Assembly: GCF_949628265.1 (NCBI RefSeq)
Contig: NC_088790.1
Span: 21,704,545 to 21,768,544, forward strand
From: Cloeon dipterum
Lineage: Eukaryota > Arthropoda > Insecta > Ephemeroptera > Baetidae
DNA: 64,000 nt
Direction: 5' to 3'
This document shows positions 1 through 13,122 of this stretch, piece after piece. Numbering within the stretch: the stretch's first letter is position 1; every line of letters starts with the position of its first letter. Below the pieces are notes generated by a model. The model had not been told where the DNA came from. It saw nothing but the letters and a program-made list of their open reading frames with translations, and ran no database searches. The position numbers were made by a program, and so were the translations under genes.

Positions 1-39
1 AAATATGTTTTCTTCACGTGTTTGTAACTGTTTTTGCAG

Positions 40-123
40 CCGATGGTGATTCGGCGGGAGGGCATGCCAATGGAGCACTCGAACCTGATGCTGCACATGC
101 ACCACCACCAGAAGCAGAGCTGA
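40..123 (+). CDS. 3'-terminal coding exon of an unrecognised gene (partial)
   Basis: A T-rich tract ending in tttttgcag at 31-39 is a good splice acceptor. The exon then reads in frame as a short Met- and His-rich tail (PMVIRREGMPMEHSN, then LMLHMHHHQKQS) and stops at TGA 121-123. A GC-rich 3' UTR follows and AATAAA lies at 778-783. Only 27 residues are visible, so the family cannot be named; a cytoplasmic tail of a membrane protein would fit but this is a guess. The upstream exons lie outside the window. Confidence 0.6.
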   Translation, partial: PMVIRREGMPMEHSNLMLHMHHHQKQS

Positions 124-777
124 GGCCGGCCCCCCTTGCCGCTTCCAGTGCCGCCCCCGAGCCAAGTGCACCCTAACCTCAGCCTCTGGCTGCGGCACAC
201 CTTCAACCTGTAGGTTAAGACTCTGAATTGCTCTGATTTTCGTTCACTGCCAGGACCATCTCTGCAATTTTCGACTGCTCTGCCTTTTCAAGTCTTACTA
301 ATTGATGTGATTTTTCCTATGTCGATGGATGGGTTTGAACTATCTGTGATCCCTAGCCAGTCCTAAGGACTGTGTCTGCGTGGGATAGCTTTTTTGTTAG
401 TTACTACAATCTGATTGGAACAGGTAACAGCCCCGTTGCAGCTATTCAATGGTTCGCACCAGAAGCAGTCAAGCAGAGGTGGTTGTTTTATGATAATAAT
501 TGTGTACTAGGATGGTTGATTCCTTTGATAAGACTTTGTGCAATCCAAGCATTGAAAGCAGTAGGTGTTTAAGGTGTAAAAATGTTCAACTGGATGTGCG
601 TGCCGATGTTTATACTCTCGGACAACTCTTTAAATAGTTGATCTTGTTACAGATTTTTTGTTTTTCTCCTCTTTGTGTAATCAAAACCACGTATGTCAAT
701 GTATGATGACGCTCTTTCCGGTTATTATTTTTTGTACCAGAGATTTTCTTATAGATTGTTCTTTGGATGTGATCCAA

Positions 778-783
778 AATAAA
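778..783 (+). terminator. Poly(A) signal of the left-edge gene
   Basis: AATAAA sits about 655 nt after the stop at 121-123, giving a plausible 3' UTR of 124 to about 800. A second AATAAA at 1278-1283 could serve as a distal site. Confidence 0.5.
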
Positions 784-3079
784 ATAATTCATTTTCCATT
801 TCACTTTGAATTTAATGAGTCTGTTTTCGACCAAACAAAAATCCCTGTAAGTGTTTTTGGTGTTGATTTTCCTTATTGTTTTTCGACGAAATTTGCGTGT
901 CGAGGCAACACCAACGCAGGAACGAGACTCGGTGCTGCACCCTAGTGAAAGGGTGGGGGGTGCGGCGTCGCTGAGTGGGCCGACTGAGTAGGGGTTGGGA
1001 TTTTACCAGTCAAGGGCCTCTCGCATTCATCAGTCCTCCACAGCAACCTCTCGCGAATGTGCGTGTCGTCTACTTCTGCTCGCACTTGTCTTTCAAGGTA
1101 CAAAGCATGACTCCTATTTTTTGGTTGGTGTTTTTGCTATAAATTCGAATGCACGGAATTTGCGATTTTTGACTGGCATAGATGATGTATTTTAAGACCT
1201 GTCGTAAAGATAACCCACGACGTCGGTGCGCTCTGTATAAACTTCGGTCTTTGAACGTTTGCTCTCTTTCGCGGAAAAATAAACCTGGTGGCCTCTCATC
1301 TCTTTATGCGAGTCAATTTCGACCACTTTTATCTATGTGTGCGGACGAGGACACACGGCGGTGTAGTGGGTGGACGGACACGGTTTTTGATGGATGAGGT
1401 CTCTGCTTTCACGCCAGCGTATTTAGCTGCTGAGACCTGAAAGACTGAGTGGCCTAATCTCTGTAATGAATGTCGGCCAGCTTTTTATTTTGCAACTCGA
1501 CTAAACTCGCAGCGTGACAGATTGATTACCCTTTCGCTATATTCATCATGTTTTTAATTTCATATTTTCTTCGTATTATCATTCATCGCATTTTTTACAG
1601 CTCAATGGCGCGTTGTTTTTGACATTTTTACTAACAAATATTAGTAAGAAGTTCAAAGTAAAAAGTATTTGAGAAATTTCTCAATTAATATTTTTTGATT
1701 TCGTTTAATGTTAAATGGCCAGGTGAGGCACATAAAACAATTTGCAGCACGTCTTCGTTCTCTACCTTTTAAAGATTCAAATCAAGGTAAACACGCACGC
1801 AAAGTTACCAAACTAGAATGGAAAGAGAAAAAGCCGCATTGAACGGAATTAATGATTATATTTACACTTCTAAAACACTCAACGCCAGGCATTCCCCTTT
1901 TTTTCGTGGAAATACCTTTATTCACTTTGCTCTCGAAAACTTTCAGAACGAAATGTCAAAGGCTTACGTTTGTTGACTGAAAAAAAAAATCGAATGGTAG
2001 TGGCAGCTGCAAATTTTTTTTAACTCCTGGCCTGCTCTGGCAATGCTGTTCTCGACACTCAGAAAGCGTCATTGTGCAAATACATGGAAGCTGTGAAAAT
2101 ATCCCGCACCTTGAAGCGCTGCACGTGCCGAGAAACTTAAAAAACCTTCTAAGTACATGGGAGAAGATGAAAGTACATATATGTATGTTTAGTTAAAGAT
2201 CTCATTTGCGAACTTACCACCAAAAATTTCGTTTGTTAAATTTATGAGATAAACATTTGTTTCAGTCAGTTAATATGATAAAAGAGTTTTAAAATTTATG
2301 TGGCGGCGTTGTTAACAAAAATGGCTTGTTTGAAACGGGTTTGAGCTCGACTAAAACGATATTTTAGAAGTCCCAAACGAGATGTTTTCAGAGAGAATCT
2401 CCTCAAATAGTCTTTTTTATCAGTCAAGAACCGTAGCACGTGTATTTTCACTTTGTCCATTTTTCTTATAGTTTTTGGCGTAAAGAAAGAGTGCCCAATT
2501 CAAATAATTCAGATTGTTTCATTTATAAACTTTTCTTTTTCAATGACACAAATCCCATTTTATTTTCCAAGCTCTACATAATAAAGTCGCCAACGGATTT
2601 CATAGGTCGGTGGGATGATTAAAACTGGCTGTCAAATATTTTAGTCACTGCTTTAATACAAAACTATATAATAATATCCCTTGTCCGGTAATAAATTTAA
2701 TAAATTTTAACGTAAGAGTAAAAATAATTTATATAGCATTTCAATTTTTGTGTTTCTAATAAGGTTTTGAGCGTTTTAAAATGAGCCAAAAATTTGTGTT
2801 ATTTCGTGCCTGGACAAAATTGGGACGAACAGTGCAACATTAGACATATCTGTAAGGCCTGCACTGTTGTTCAAAGTTGTACAACAACTTACGTTAGTTT
2901 TTATTTTCAATCACTTTAAAGAGAAAACAAAAATCAAATCCGTTAAGATTCGCTTATAAACATTGCAATAATCATTTGATTACTCCGATTTAAACTTATT
3001 TTAAAAGCATGTTCTCTTAGTATAGTAGATTCTTGTTTGAAGATGTTAATGGAAGCATATGTACTTGAGGTTGTCATAT

Positions 3080-3211
3080 TTTTTTCTGAGTAAATTCAAA
3101 GCAACTCTCTGGGCGTATGTATAGCGAGCTGTTTATTTTACCGTGTTTCTACAGAATTATTTGCTCAACTAACAGTCTTGATTTAGAGGCTATTATTAGA
3201 GTTTGTTAATA
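3080..3211 (+). repeat. Dispersed repeat, copy 1
   Basis: The block around 3121-3172 (GCGAGCTGTTTATTTT, then CCG, TTTCTAC and GCTCAAC) recurs in the same order at 6247-6298. Weaker similarity extends on both sides, down to a shared GAGTTTGTTA stretch. Divergence is roughly 15-20% in the core by eye. It may be an old non-autonomous element; no terminal repeats were identified. Confidence 0.5.
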
Positions 3212-6209
3212 CATTTCCATTAATTTATTTTACATTACCATGACAATGTATGTTTACGTATTATTATAATTTGTATTTCACTGTTTACAAAGACGTCCTT
3301 TAAAGGTTACCAAAAATTTATTCCAATAGTGTTCACTTTAATTCAACGAATAATCTTACTTGATGCAAATGAATTTAATCAAAGAGAAACTACGCTGCAC
3401 ATGTTCTCGTTACCAGCAATTCATGGCTGCCTAAGTGACAACGACAACACGCGTCGATTCTGTTCCGTCCGTAAATTATTCCCGTCCAAATCTGATTATT
3501 TCTCCAGCATAATGCTGACTGAACGCGAACTTTTCCAGCTGTCATTTATCATTTTCTCGCTTCGTGTTTTGGCAGGAGGCTCGCGCGCGCCTTCCACGCC
3601 GTGAGGATCGCACTCGAAAACGCGAGTGCCGCTAGCTCGACCCCATATAATGCAAAATGTGTTCGACGGCGCCGTTTCCATTGACAGGCTGCGTGAATTA
3701 CAAAATTAATGGTCCCAAGTAATGCGTTCGCTGACAGCTCCGGTTGCCGGATTCTAGTCACCGTGTCACGGACGCTAAGATCTATGAAGGAGAACAAGAA
3801 GTTGAAAGCTTTTAAATGTGCCTGTTTTTTCATACGCATTCTTTTCCTGGAAAATTATCATCACTGTGATAAAAAAATAGTCGAAAATATTTTAATGCAG
3901 CTATATTTATTTAAATATCCGTTTTGGTAACTGAGTCTTTTTCCTTTCTTTTCGGTCAGTTCATTTATTGACAGAGCCCAGAATATATTTTTTGGGTCAG
4001 TATTTTTTCACTTGATTTGTAATTTAAATGGTTAAAGTCTCAACCTGGGATTAATTTAAGGTGAACTTTTTGGCGGCACTTTGAAGTTTGAAACGCTTTT
4101 GACATTCAACTGTCGGTAACTACCAATAATTTCATTTTGACAAATTTCGCTCAAAAATTTGTCTTAACAGATTATTTTATCTACAAAATGGCAAAAATGT
4201 TTACCGTTAAAATGCATAAAGAGATGGCATAATTTCTTCCAAAGTTCTTCTAAATTTAAACTTGTTTCCTATTTTTCTTTTTAATCATTCTCAACCGATC
4301 AGATTCGGCAACCCCGGCGCGTTGATCGCTGATGCATATTTCGAAATTCACTCAGAGAGGAAGCGTGCTCTTCGTCCCTATCTATCAACTGCCTTTGAAT
4401 TGGAGCTTCAAATGTGAACAAAAAAGGCAAAAGCTAATGAAACGTAAAAGTGTCTCTTAAAAGGGGCAAAGATGAGTATTTTTTCGAAAAAGCTCACCAT
4501 TATAACCTCTTTTGAGGTGATTGATCTTTGGTGTATTTTATTCAAAGCACAGGCTACCAATTGTAGCTCCTTGGAAAATAAGTTTGGGATTTGTGATGAA
4601 AAAATACATGGGTTTGGTTTCTGCTGTAAAATCCCATTTTCATGGTTTGAATTTTGTCAAAATTTTGTTATTTTCAAAATTATAGGTTTATAATTAAATT
4701 AAGATGTGATATGACAAATTTATACCAAAATCTTTGCAAGTTTTCCTAGTTCTGCAGAGGTCAACAACTAATTAATAGCTTATCTGATTAAAAATTCAAC
4801 CGAAACCATTTATTTTAGATCAATTAATAACGAATTTAATTGAGAAAATTCGCAATGAAACGATACGGCACAAAATGGTTGTGGTTTCACTCAAATTTTT
4901 TTTTATATTTTGCTTTCGACATTAAAACCCTCTAAAACAGATTTTTTTCTAAATTTCACGAAACTTGTAATAAAAGCTACTTTTTACTGCTTGTCTCCTA
5001 ATTTCATATTATGATCGAAATTTTTTATCATAGCACAGAGCAGCCTCTTATAAAAATTTGCAAGGGAAAATTCACAGAAATGTTATTTCTGGCATTGTTT
5101 ACCAACCAATTTAGTTCTTTGGCTAAAAATTATCCAGGTAACGTAGGACCTAAGATAAACAAAATAAAAAAGTTTCCGTATACAAATTGAAAAATTTTGC
5201 ATCAACTCGTCACTTTTAATATCTCTGAGCACGTTCATAAACTTTTTTATTCGTGCATGGCGCATAATTATTTTGAATAAAAAATCCTAATTATGGTTGT
5301 TCCTGGAATAAAGGACCTCCAGCAGCGCTGAAATTATGCCTCCCTTGAGCATGATCCGCTCGCACACACAAACAAAAAGCGGCAGAGAGGATGGTAGCCA
5401 CCGGCTGCATGAATCGCCGTCATGTTTCATTTTTGCCTCCCGCGAGCCAGCAAACTTTTTCACCCTTCCATTCATTTCATTATGCATGGCCAGCGTGAAA
5501 TAGGAGGCAAGGCAGCTCACTAAAGGCAAACGAGCTGCAGGTGTGATAAAAATTGGAACGCGTGACTCGGGCTACAACACGCGATAATCATAATAATAAC
5601 AACAAAGAATAATCTGTTAAGTCTAGAACCCCCGCTGTTGTTGCCGCAAAGTTGATTTGGCGCCCTTAATTTCACGGCGTACCGCTGCGTGCTAACTCGG
5701 AATCTCATTGGCACATTTCGCAACAACTGCTTCAAAGCCTACCTAGAAGTCGATTTCAGCAATCGTCATTTTCATTAGCATGCGCACCCCTTTGTAGAAA
5801 CTTAAATTGCTCTTGTTTCCACTTACAAGTTAAGTCAAGTTATAAAGCACTATTGCATTTCATCAGAGTTTTATTGAGTAACTTGGAATTAAAAGAAATA
5901 TTTATTCTGTTAATTTGCAGGGTTGGAAGTTGAAATTTATCTGTATTTGTTCTTTTTCTCTGCAATTTTCAGCTTTAAAGTTTTTTCTCCTTTGGCGAAA
6001 AAAATGTAGCAATTGACGGTATTTTCATTAGATTAACGACATTTAATTTTAAAGAAAGCTTTTTTTGTTTATTGTCTTTTTATACAATCATGTTTAGGAG
6101 CTCTAACGATTTCGGACGCTTAAATCATTTTTTAATGAAGAGGATGAAGAGGAAAATCACATCATGTTTCCTTTGTTTTATTTTCACGATTTATTAGGTA
6201 ACTCAATAT

Positions 6210-6360
6210 TTATTTTAGTAGAAATTAAAAGCAGCTTACTCGGTATAAAGCGAGCTGTTTATTTTCCCGCATTTCTACCAAAATTTCCTGCTCAACGAGT
6301 TTCGGTTGTTGGTTGCGTAAGCTATAATGGAACATGGGTTACAATCTGAGTTTGTTATTA
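6210..6360 (+). repeat. Dispersed repeat, copy 2
   Basis: Direct-orientation partner of the repeat at about 3080-3211, sharing GCGAGCTGTTTATTTT and the downstream CCG, TTTCTAC and GCTCAAC blocks. Spacing inside the core is nearly the same in both copies, which argues against chance AT-rich similarity. Confidence 0.5.
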
Positions 6361-9300
6361 TCTCTATACAATAATTTAACATCAACGTGTTTTAAAAAGC
6401 AACATAGTGAATTATTACGCCCTCCTTTTTGATTCCGACTTTTAATTTCAACTGAAAAATTATGACATCCTCGCGTGTTTCTACCTTGAATGGAATCTAC
6501 AAACTATTTTAAAATAGTGATTAAAATTTAAAATTACGATTTCCGCTGGAATTATATCAGCATGAAATAAGTAAATCAATATAGTAGCAATAAATCTGCA
6601 ATTGAGTGAAATAGTACTATAAATAAATGATGAAGTGTAGGTTTGATTAATGTCCTGAAAGAAAATTTAGTGATTCATTGAGATTTTCATCAGCATTTTT
6701 TTAATTCACAAATAATTTTTACGAGAAAAAAGTTGTACCCAGACCCAGAGCGCTTACTGGGTTGATTGATAGATATTCTCAAGTCGATTATTTTTTCAAA
6801 TTTAATTCAGTATTTCTTTGAAGGCAGCACTCGATAATTCGTTCATGGAAGAAAAGTAGAGCTGCAGTTGGCAGCCGGAGCTGGTACATGCATAAATAAA
6901 AAACGGTGACTTTTTAAACGAGGAATGTCCGATTTTTCTTCCATTGATTCAGGATTACCGTCGTTTATGCGAATTTTTTTTTCATTAAGGAGATGGTGTC
7001 ATTAATCATTATGTATTCAAGGAGAGTGCTATATTTGTTTATTCTTCATATTTTTGCACCGCTATACTCCAATACTTTACTGTAATTATAATTATCTTTA
7101 CACAATATCCTTCCATTTGATGAGAAAAAGCTTTCTTACTCCTCTCGGGGCTGCTGGATCGAATCAAATTTTCCAAGCCCTAGTTTCCGGGGAACGCGTC
7201 AGCGTGTTGAATTTTGCTGACAAACGACAACGCGCGAGGCTTTCTAATTTCACGCGCATTTTCCGCTCTCCTCGTGCGCCTACCTACATTATTTATAATT
7301 TTCCCTTTTTTGCCATCTGCTCTCCCAGGTGCCGGGCTGTCTGCTGGAAATTAATTAAAACGGTCCTGCCGAGTAATTTGTCAAGATTTGTGCAACCTTC
7401 CCATTAATACCTCCCACCTCTGGCTCGGCTGATACGCGGGGAAAGAAGATCGCGAGAATGGTATTACGAGCAATGCTTTCAGTCTAATTAAGCGGTGCCG
7501 CTTTCCGCCTCCCACCGTCGCAGCAACGGTGAATTTGCATTTTCTTTGGGCAAAGTGTAACGAGGAGGGGAAAATCCGAAGAAAGTCATAGTCAAACGGG
7601 ATTCTCGGGAAATAGGATTCGACTGAAAAGCGAAATTAAGATAGACTCGCGAATGGTGGTATAACAAGGTATAACAGACAGACAGAGAGACAAGCAGCCG
7701 TCAGAGCCTGTCAAAATCAGAGGTAGGCAACGCGCAGGGCATGTGGGCGTTGCGGCTTGCATAGCCTTGTTAAACTAATGAAGACAAGCCTTTGCTGCGT
7801 ATCGATACACTGATAAATAATAATATGTGAACGGGGAATTGAAACCATTCCATAAATTGAAATTGAAAATGAAATGCAACCTACATCTAACAATCAGTGA
7901 AATTCTGTTTGTCCTTTAAAGCTTTTATGAAAGCAAGCTCTTATGATAAATTTACGATCTGATTGAATTTTTCTCAAATAAATCTAAGTTTACACCTTCA
8001 TTTTTTAATTTCCCAGAATAGTAAGTAGAACTGTATTAAGATCTTATAAATTTTTACAATGACAAAAATTGAGCAGTAATGATAGTCACTTCAGACAAAT
8101 TCGAGCAATTATTTCCACCCATCAACAAGATATTTTTGTGATTTTCTCGTTCACAATAAAATATTTTGATTAAAGAGAGTCTTCCTCTATGATAAATCAT
8201 CACGATTAAACGGCCACTTGTAAATTTCGATTAATCCTTCAGAGCTCCATAGATTGGTTACACAATCGAATTAAAAATGACTTAGCGATCGTTGAAAAGT
8301 GCAGATTAAGTAGATTCAATCGAACATCCTTAAGCAACCTAGGTGTTTTCATACTAGTTTAGGAAGTGTCGGCACTGCAAAATTGCTTCTATAGCACCTT
8401 AATGGACAAGCATATAGTGCGTTTAGACTAATTCTATATTTTCTGGAGTGTATTTGGATTTTCCGAAATGCAAAGTGTTTGGAACTAAAGGGATGAAGAC
8501 TTGGTAACAAAAACAATATGAAAATTGTTGTAATTGATATTGAATTTGTCACAGAATTCACATATTTAGAAATAACTCTCCAACCCTCAGGTATCGCTTT
8601 TTCCAAACATGTTGCTCACCTGGACATTCTTAAGGTTAAAATATCTTCCAAAACACTCTTTGAGTACCGCTTTAAAATTGTTTGACCTTTAGCTATTGCA
8701 TTAATTGCAAGCTGCGTGATAGAAACGATCTGGCCATTTTAGAGTCTGGCCTGATCTCGTAAAATTAGAATCAATTAAATCTAGATATTTGAAGAAGCAC
8801 TCAGCCTGTCTAAGTACGTAAAATCAAGACGAGCCTCGTATACGAGCTTTTAGATACAGACCTTTTCGCTGTGGAATTGAATCAGAGATTCTCCTTGCCA
8901 AATATAGAGAGCAATGCTATTTAAGCGTATTTCCATCTGCGATTGATCGTCTTAAACCAGCGTTTTGAAAATGTTATCGAGCACAATTATTCGCTATCGT
9001 CTTACGGCGCGAGAGTTTGACGTTTTCAAGCAGAGAAATGACACTTCTACAATGAAAGTGTGCACAGGTTGGGAAAGGTGGAAGGCGAGTGCCACCGGTA
9101 TTAAATACCAGCTATTTAAGATCTCACCGATTTGGCCCGAATTTTACGCCACACCCGCAATTATCGACCAAAACTGGAAGTCAACGCTCTGTGATAACAA
9201 ACACATATTTACAAGATACGCTTGTCACGGTTTCCATTATATCTGGTGTAAAACAAAAATTACCATTTTAAATTGACAACGGACTGTGTTTGCAAATTTT

Positions 9301-9479
9301 ATGATTATTATCATTTCCTAAATTGTGAAAAAGAGATATTAGCTACTAGCAAGATAAAGCCTAATTAATGACACTTAGTTGTACCCTATTCAGTGTTTAA
9401 TAAATAATTTCATATCGCAAAGAAGAATCATTTGTCATCATCTCAAAACATTTTCCACTATCACGTAGGTTTCCGACTG

Positions 9480-12041
9480 ATGAATTGGAGCTCAGAGACG
9501 CAAGACGAACCGTTTGGAAACAATGGTACAGAAGCAGCAGGTTCAATTTTCTCAATGCACTCAACGCTTTTCCTCAAATCCGTCGGCCTTGGCCTCATGG
9601 TGGCGCTCACCATTGGTGGTAAATGGAATTTTTAACGATTTGTCCCGAATTGTATATCTTTACAACAGCATATTGTATAATACACAGATATGAGCGAGTG
9701 TGTTGCGTGGCGAGCACACTGATCGATACAATTTTATGATACGACTTTGTCGCTCACATGAAGCTGTCTTGATTAAAGGGGATTGATTATGCGACGTCAA
9801 CATATTTAATTAATCATAAATGATATCTCTGATATCTCAATAAATGCGCTACTCTGTTAATTAAAAAAGATTCATAAAAGCGCTTAAATTTTTAAAACAG
9901 TTCATGTGGCAAGAATTAATTTTAATCTCAGAAAAAGGAAAGAAAGAAAGAAACACGCAGGTGATTTTATGAAGTTTCAATTGTCAAATGATTTATCTCT
10001 GCGCGGATTTACTAAGGGTGGATTAGTGAAATTTTGGGAGCAAAATATTAAGTATTGATGAGGCCTGTGGGGCCGAAACAGCCGCTGTACATCACGAGAG
10101 CGTGTTATTTACTATTTTTTATCTCTCAACATTTCCCTAATAGCAATCCTTTTTCATATTGATAGCAAATTCTCGCAGAGCTAAATAATTCTTAATTTTG
10201 ATTTCTTTATTCCAAGTTTTCAAAGTTGATCAAATTCCTTGTAAATCATTTTATCCAAAACCTGACAACTCGGCAATTCAGGCAACCTTTTGGTGATGAT
10301 CGCCGTTCTGGCGACTCCCTGCGGCGGCATGCTGCACCGCTCGCCGACGCACCTGCTCATCGCCAACCTGGCGGCCGCCGACCTGCTCCTGGGGGTGGTG
10401 GTGCTACCCCTTTCAGCCGCCCGCGAGCTGGCCGGCGGTGAATGGCCTTTCGGCCGGCGCCTCTGCGCTGTGTGGGCGGCGGCGGACGTGCTTTGCTGCA
10501 CCGCCTCCATCCTCTCCCTGTGTGGGATTTCCGTCGACAGGTTCGTCGGCGTCACCAGACCACTCGCCTACTCGGGAATAATTACCAAGGTATTTTTTTA
10601 CTTGAGTTTTCTCTTTTCACCACACGAAATTGTGTTTTATTTTACAGTGAAAAAAACTATGGTATTTATTTATATCAAGATATTTTCTGTAACTTTATTT
10701 GCTATTTTTTTATATTATTAATTTTGCTATTTCACATATATATTTGTGTACTTCAATTGAAATTAATATTTGGGATTCGTCGTTAGTAACTCTCTCTAAT
10801 TTGTGAACTTTGTACATTTCGAAATAAATTAAAAATACACACTCTTCGTAAAATTACAGAGAAGGGCCACTTGGATGATCTTGTCAATTTGGGCGCTGGC
10901 CCTCGCCATCAGCATTGGTCCTCCTCTGGGCTGGAAGGATGCGAGTCAGGGTGACGAGTGTGGAGTCAACAAACAGCTGGACTACGTCATCTTCTCTGTG
11001 CTTGGATCGTTCTATTTGCCGATGCTAGTCATTGTGATACTTTATTTCCAAGTGAGTATTCACGATCAAAATATTTTTTTAATTGAAGTAAGCTGCGTTT
11101 GTTTTATTAATTGATGTGCGAGCACAACCTTAATTCTAATTCAATTTATTTTGGTTAAATATCCAGTTTTAAGACCTGAAACCTGTACGAATTATCTATT
11201 CGCCCTTGTAAATAATTTGTTTCGACATGTTATGTATCTGCAAATATATTTATTTGCTCTTAGGTGTACCGAGCAGTTGCGAAAAGGTCGAGCGAAATAG
11301 AGAGCGGCAAGAACGTGTGTGGCGACGTCTTCCTCAGGGTGCACTATGCCAACGGGCTGATGAGCCGGCAGCGTCCTCTGCTCACCAGAGCCTCGACCAG
11401 AGCGGCCATTCTCTGCACGTCCAAGTTCACCAGGCAGAAAAAGGCGGCTCAAACGCTGGCTATTGTTGTTGGCGGCTTTCTAGTGTGCTGGCTTCCCTTC
11501 TTCATCATACTTCCGATTGGTAAGAGTGCTTTCAAGAGTGCTTGGCATATTAAAAGGCGCCTCTCTTCACACCTCGCGTGCACTTGTCAGCCAGGAGTTT
11601 TTACTGTTCCAAAATTAATATTTAATAAAAATAGATGTGGTCCTCATTTTTTGGCTGGCCGAGAGGAAAAATTTGAGTTTAATTAAGTTTTTTACTTCCT
11701 TTATTTTAATAAAAACCAAATATTAATCAAATTTCTAGAACAAAACAACACTTTTTTTCATTTTTTAGCCAAACAGAAGTTTTTTAGTTTCACTTATATT
11801 TTATTCTCGTGTGTCCGTAGATTCTGCTTGTTCTTCGTGCGGATTGAGTGGAGCGCCGTTCACCTTTGCCTTCTGGCTCGGCTACTTCAACAGTTGCATC
11901 AATCCTTTCATTTACGCGTGTTCATCTTATGAGCTGCGCAGAGCTTTCAGGTCGGTTCTCTGCGGCAGAACGAGAGGCCTGAAAAGGAGCACCGCCAACA
12001 GCAGTCCCGCGGCGTCCATTCCTTTGAACCACTTCATATAA
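9480..12041 (+). CDS. Alpha1-adrenergic-type biogenic amine GPCR
   Basis: Rhodopsin-class receptor, 371 aa. Exons: 9480-9618, 10282-10589, 10860-11051, 11264-11519, 11821-12041; all junctions keep frame. Visible class A landmarks: GN in TM1 (N48), D80 in TM2, C108 and C183 for the extracellular disulfide, D115 in TM3 (amine-binding Asp), D132-R133-F134 in place of DRY, W160 in TM4, S195 and S199 four and eight residues before P203 in TM5 (positions that bind catechol or phenol hydroxyls), CWLPFF in TM6 (C288-F293) and NPFIY (N326-Y330) in TM7. [25 protein letters not shown] and [12 protein letters not shown] are closer to vertebrate alpha1-adrenergic receptors than to the usual wording of insect OAMB. 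The third loop is short. An acceptor at 9468 suggests a spliced 5' UTR. The ligand (octopamine, norepinephrine or other) is inferred, not shown. Confidence 0.88.
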
Positions 12042-12096
12042 ACTCGCCTTTACTGTCAAGTAAAAATTTCATTACAGCTGTTCCATGTACGTGTCT

Positions 12097-12102
12097 AATA
12101 AA
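12097..12102 (+). terminator. Poly(A) signal of the GPCR gene
   Basis: AATAAA 55 nt after the stop at 12041. Confidence 0.7.
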
Positions 12103-12749
12103 ACGAGAGTATTTTTCAAACATCTTGGCATATTTAATTTGAAATTACGTTCCTTTAAAATTAAAAACTTGTAGATTTGTCTTGTCTGGAGTTCAGTGTT
12201 CTACATTTTTTGGTTCGGCAAATTTCGTAATCTAATCTACGTGGATCTTTGAAAAATAAAATCCGGTTTTTAAAATTGGAAAAAATTCTAAAATAAAAAC
12301 AAGTTTTGTTCATTTTTTGTGTTCAATGTTTGTTATGAGTTATGATAAATCAATCTGTTGATCATTTATTATGTTCCAAAAATATTTCTAATGACAATTT
12401 TTTCCATAAAAAATATTCCTAACAACAGATCCTGTGGATTGCCTGGAAATACCTATTCAATCTAAATAAGGGTTTGAATTTTGCGCTTTTGTCATTTTTT
12501 GAAATAATTTTTTACCTGTCCTCTGGAAAAGGATAACTAAATCCGCAAAATAAAAAAAAAACGTAATTGCACATAAATGAACAAAAATCTCTTTGATAAG
12601 CATACAAATATGGACCCTCTCCTTTTTTCTCTAACTGCGCAAACAACGCTTTTAATCAGTACAGTGCCGGTTTAATATTTCAAAACCATTTCAACTGGAG
12701 CTGCGGCGAGGATGGGACAATTCCATTTTCAAATGGGGTTCATACACGC

Positions 12750-13122
12750 ATTTGCAAATGCGAGTGGGTTGCCGTGTTGAATAATTCACGTGCCCTTTCG
12801 CACCCACGCCTACGCGAGAAATTGTGGGGCAGCACCGGCCGCCGGCGAGGGTTGCTGGTGTCTGGTGTCGGCGGCAGAGGCCGTCCTCCGCGCCGGAGGG
12901 GTGTCGGTGGCAGGAAAAAGCCGATTAGGGCGCGCGCCGGACGACGACAGCCGCCGGCAGGCAGGGCTCACTTTTGATTCCATTAGTGCTGCGCCGGGGA
13001 GACCATGCCGCTGTTTTAGCCCATCCTAACGCAACTTGGAGGATTTGCGGCGAAATGCGGCCTGTGCACGATTCGACCATGTTGCTAAGCATGTGAGGGA
13101 CAACGTTGCGCCGGAGACAACG
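12750..13122 (+). promoter_or_regulatory. GC/CpG-rich 5' region of the chloride channel gene
   Basis: A sharp rise in G+C with many CpG and CCG-type triplets immediately precedes the signal-peptide exon at 13123, against AT-rich flanks. It probably holds the promoter and 5' UTR. No TATA box was convincing. Short open frames on both strands here have no recognisable domains. The preceding 12103-12750 is AT-rich DNA in which I see no gene. Confidence 0.4.

Larger units (their letters stand above)
801..9468. other. AT-rich intergenic region without a supported gene
   Basis: Open reading frames here are short, often begin at non-ATG codons and show no recognisable domain. GC-richer islands interrupt the AT-rich background at about 3380-3780, 5330-5740 and 7130-7620; they look non-coding and could be regulatory or relic sequence. 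A divergent repeat pair is listed separately. No RNA gene or transposase was recognised. Confidence 0.6.

Noticed and set aside
7054-7407. 117-residue + strand open frame in the intergenic region
   Set aside because: No domain, no supporting splice sites or promoter, and composition of a GC-richer non-coding block.
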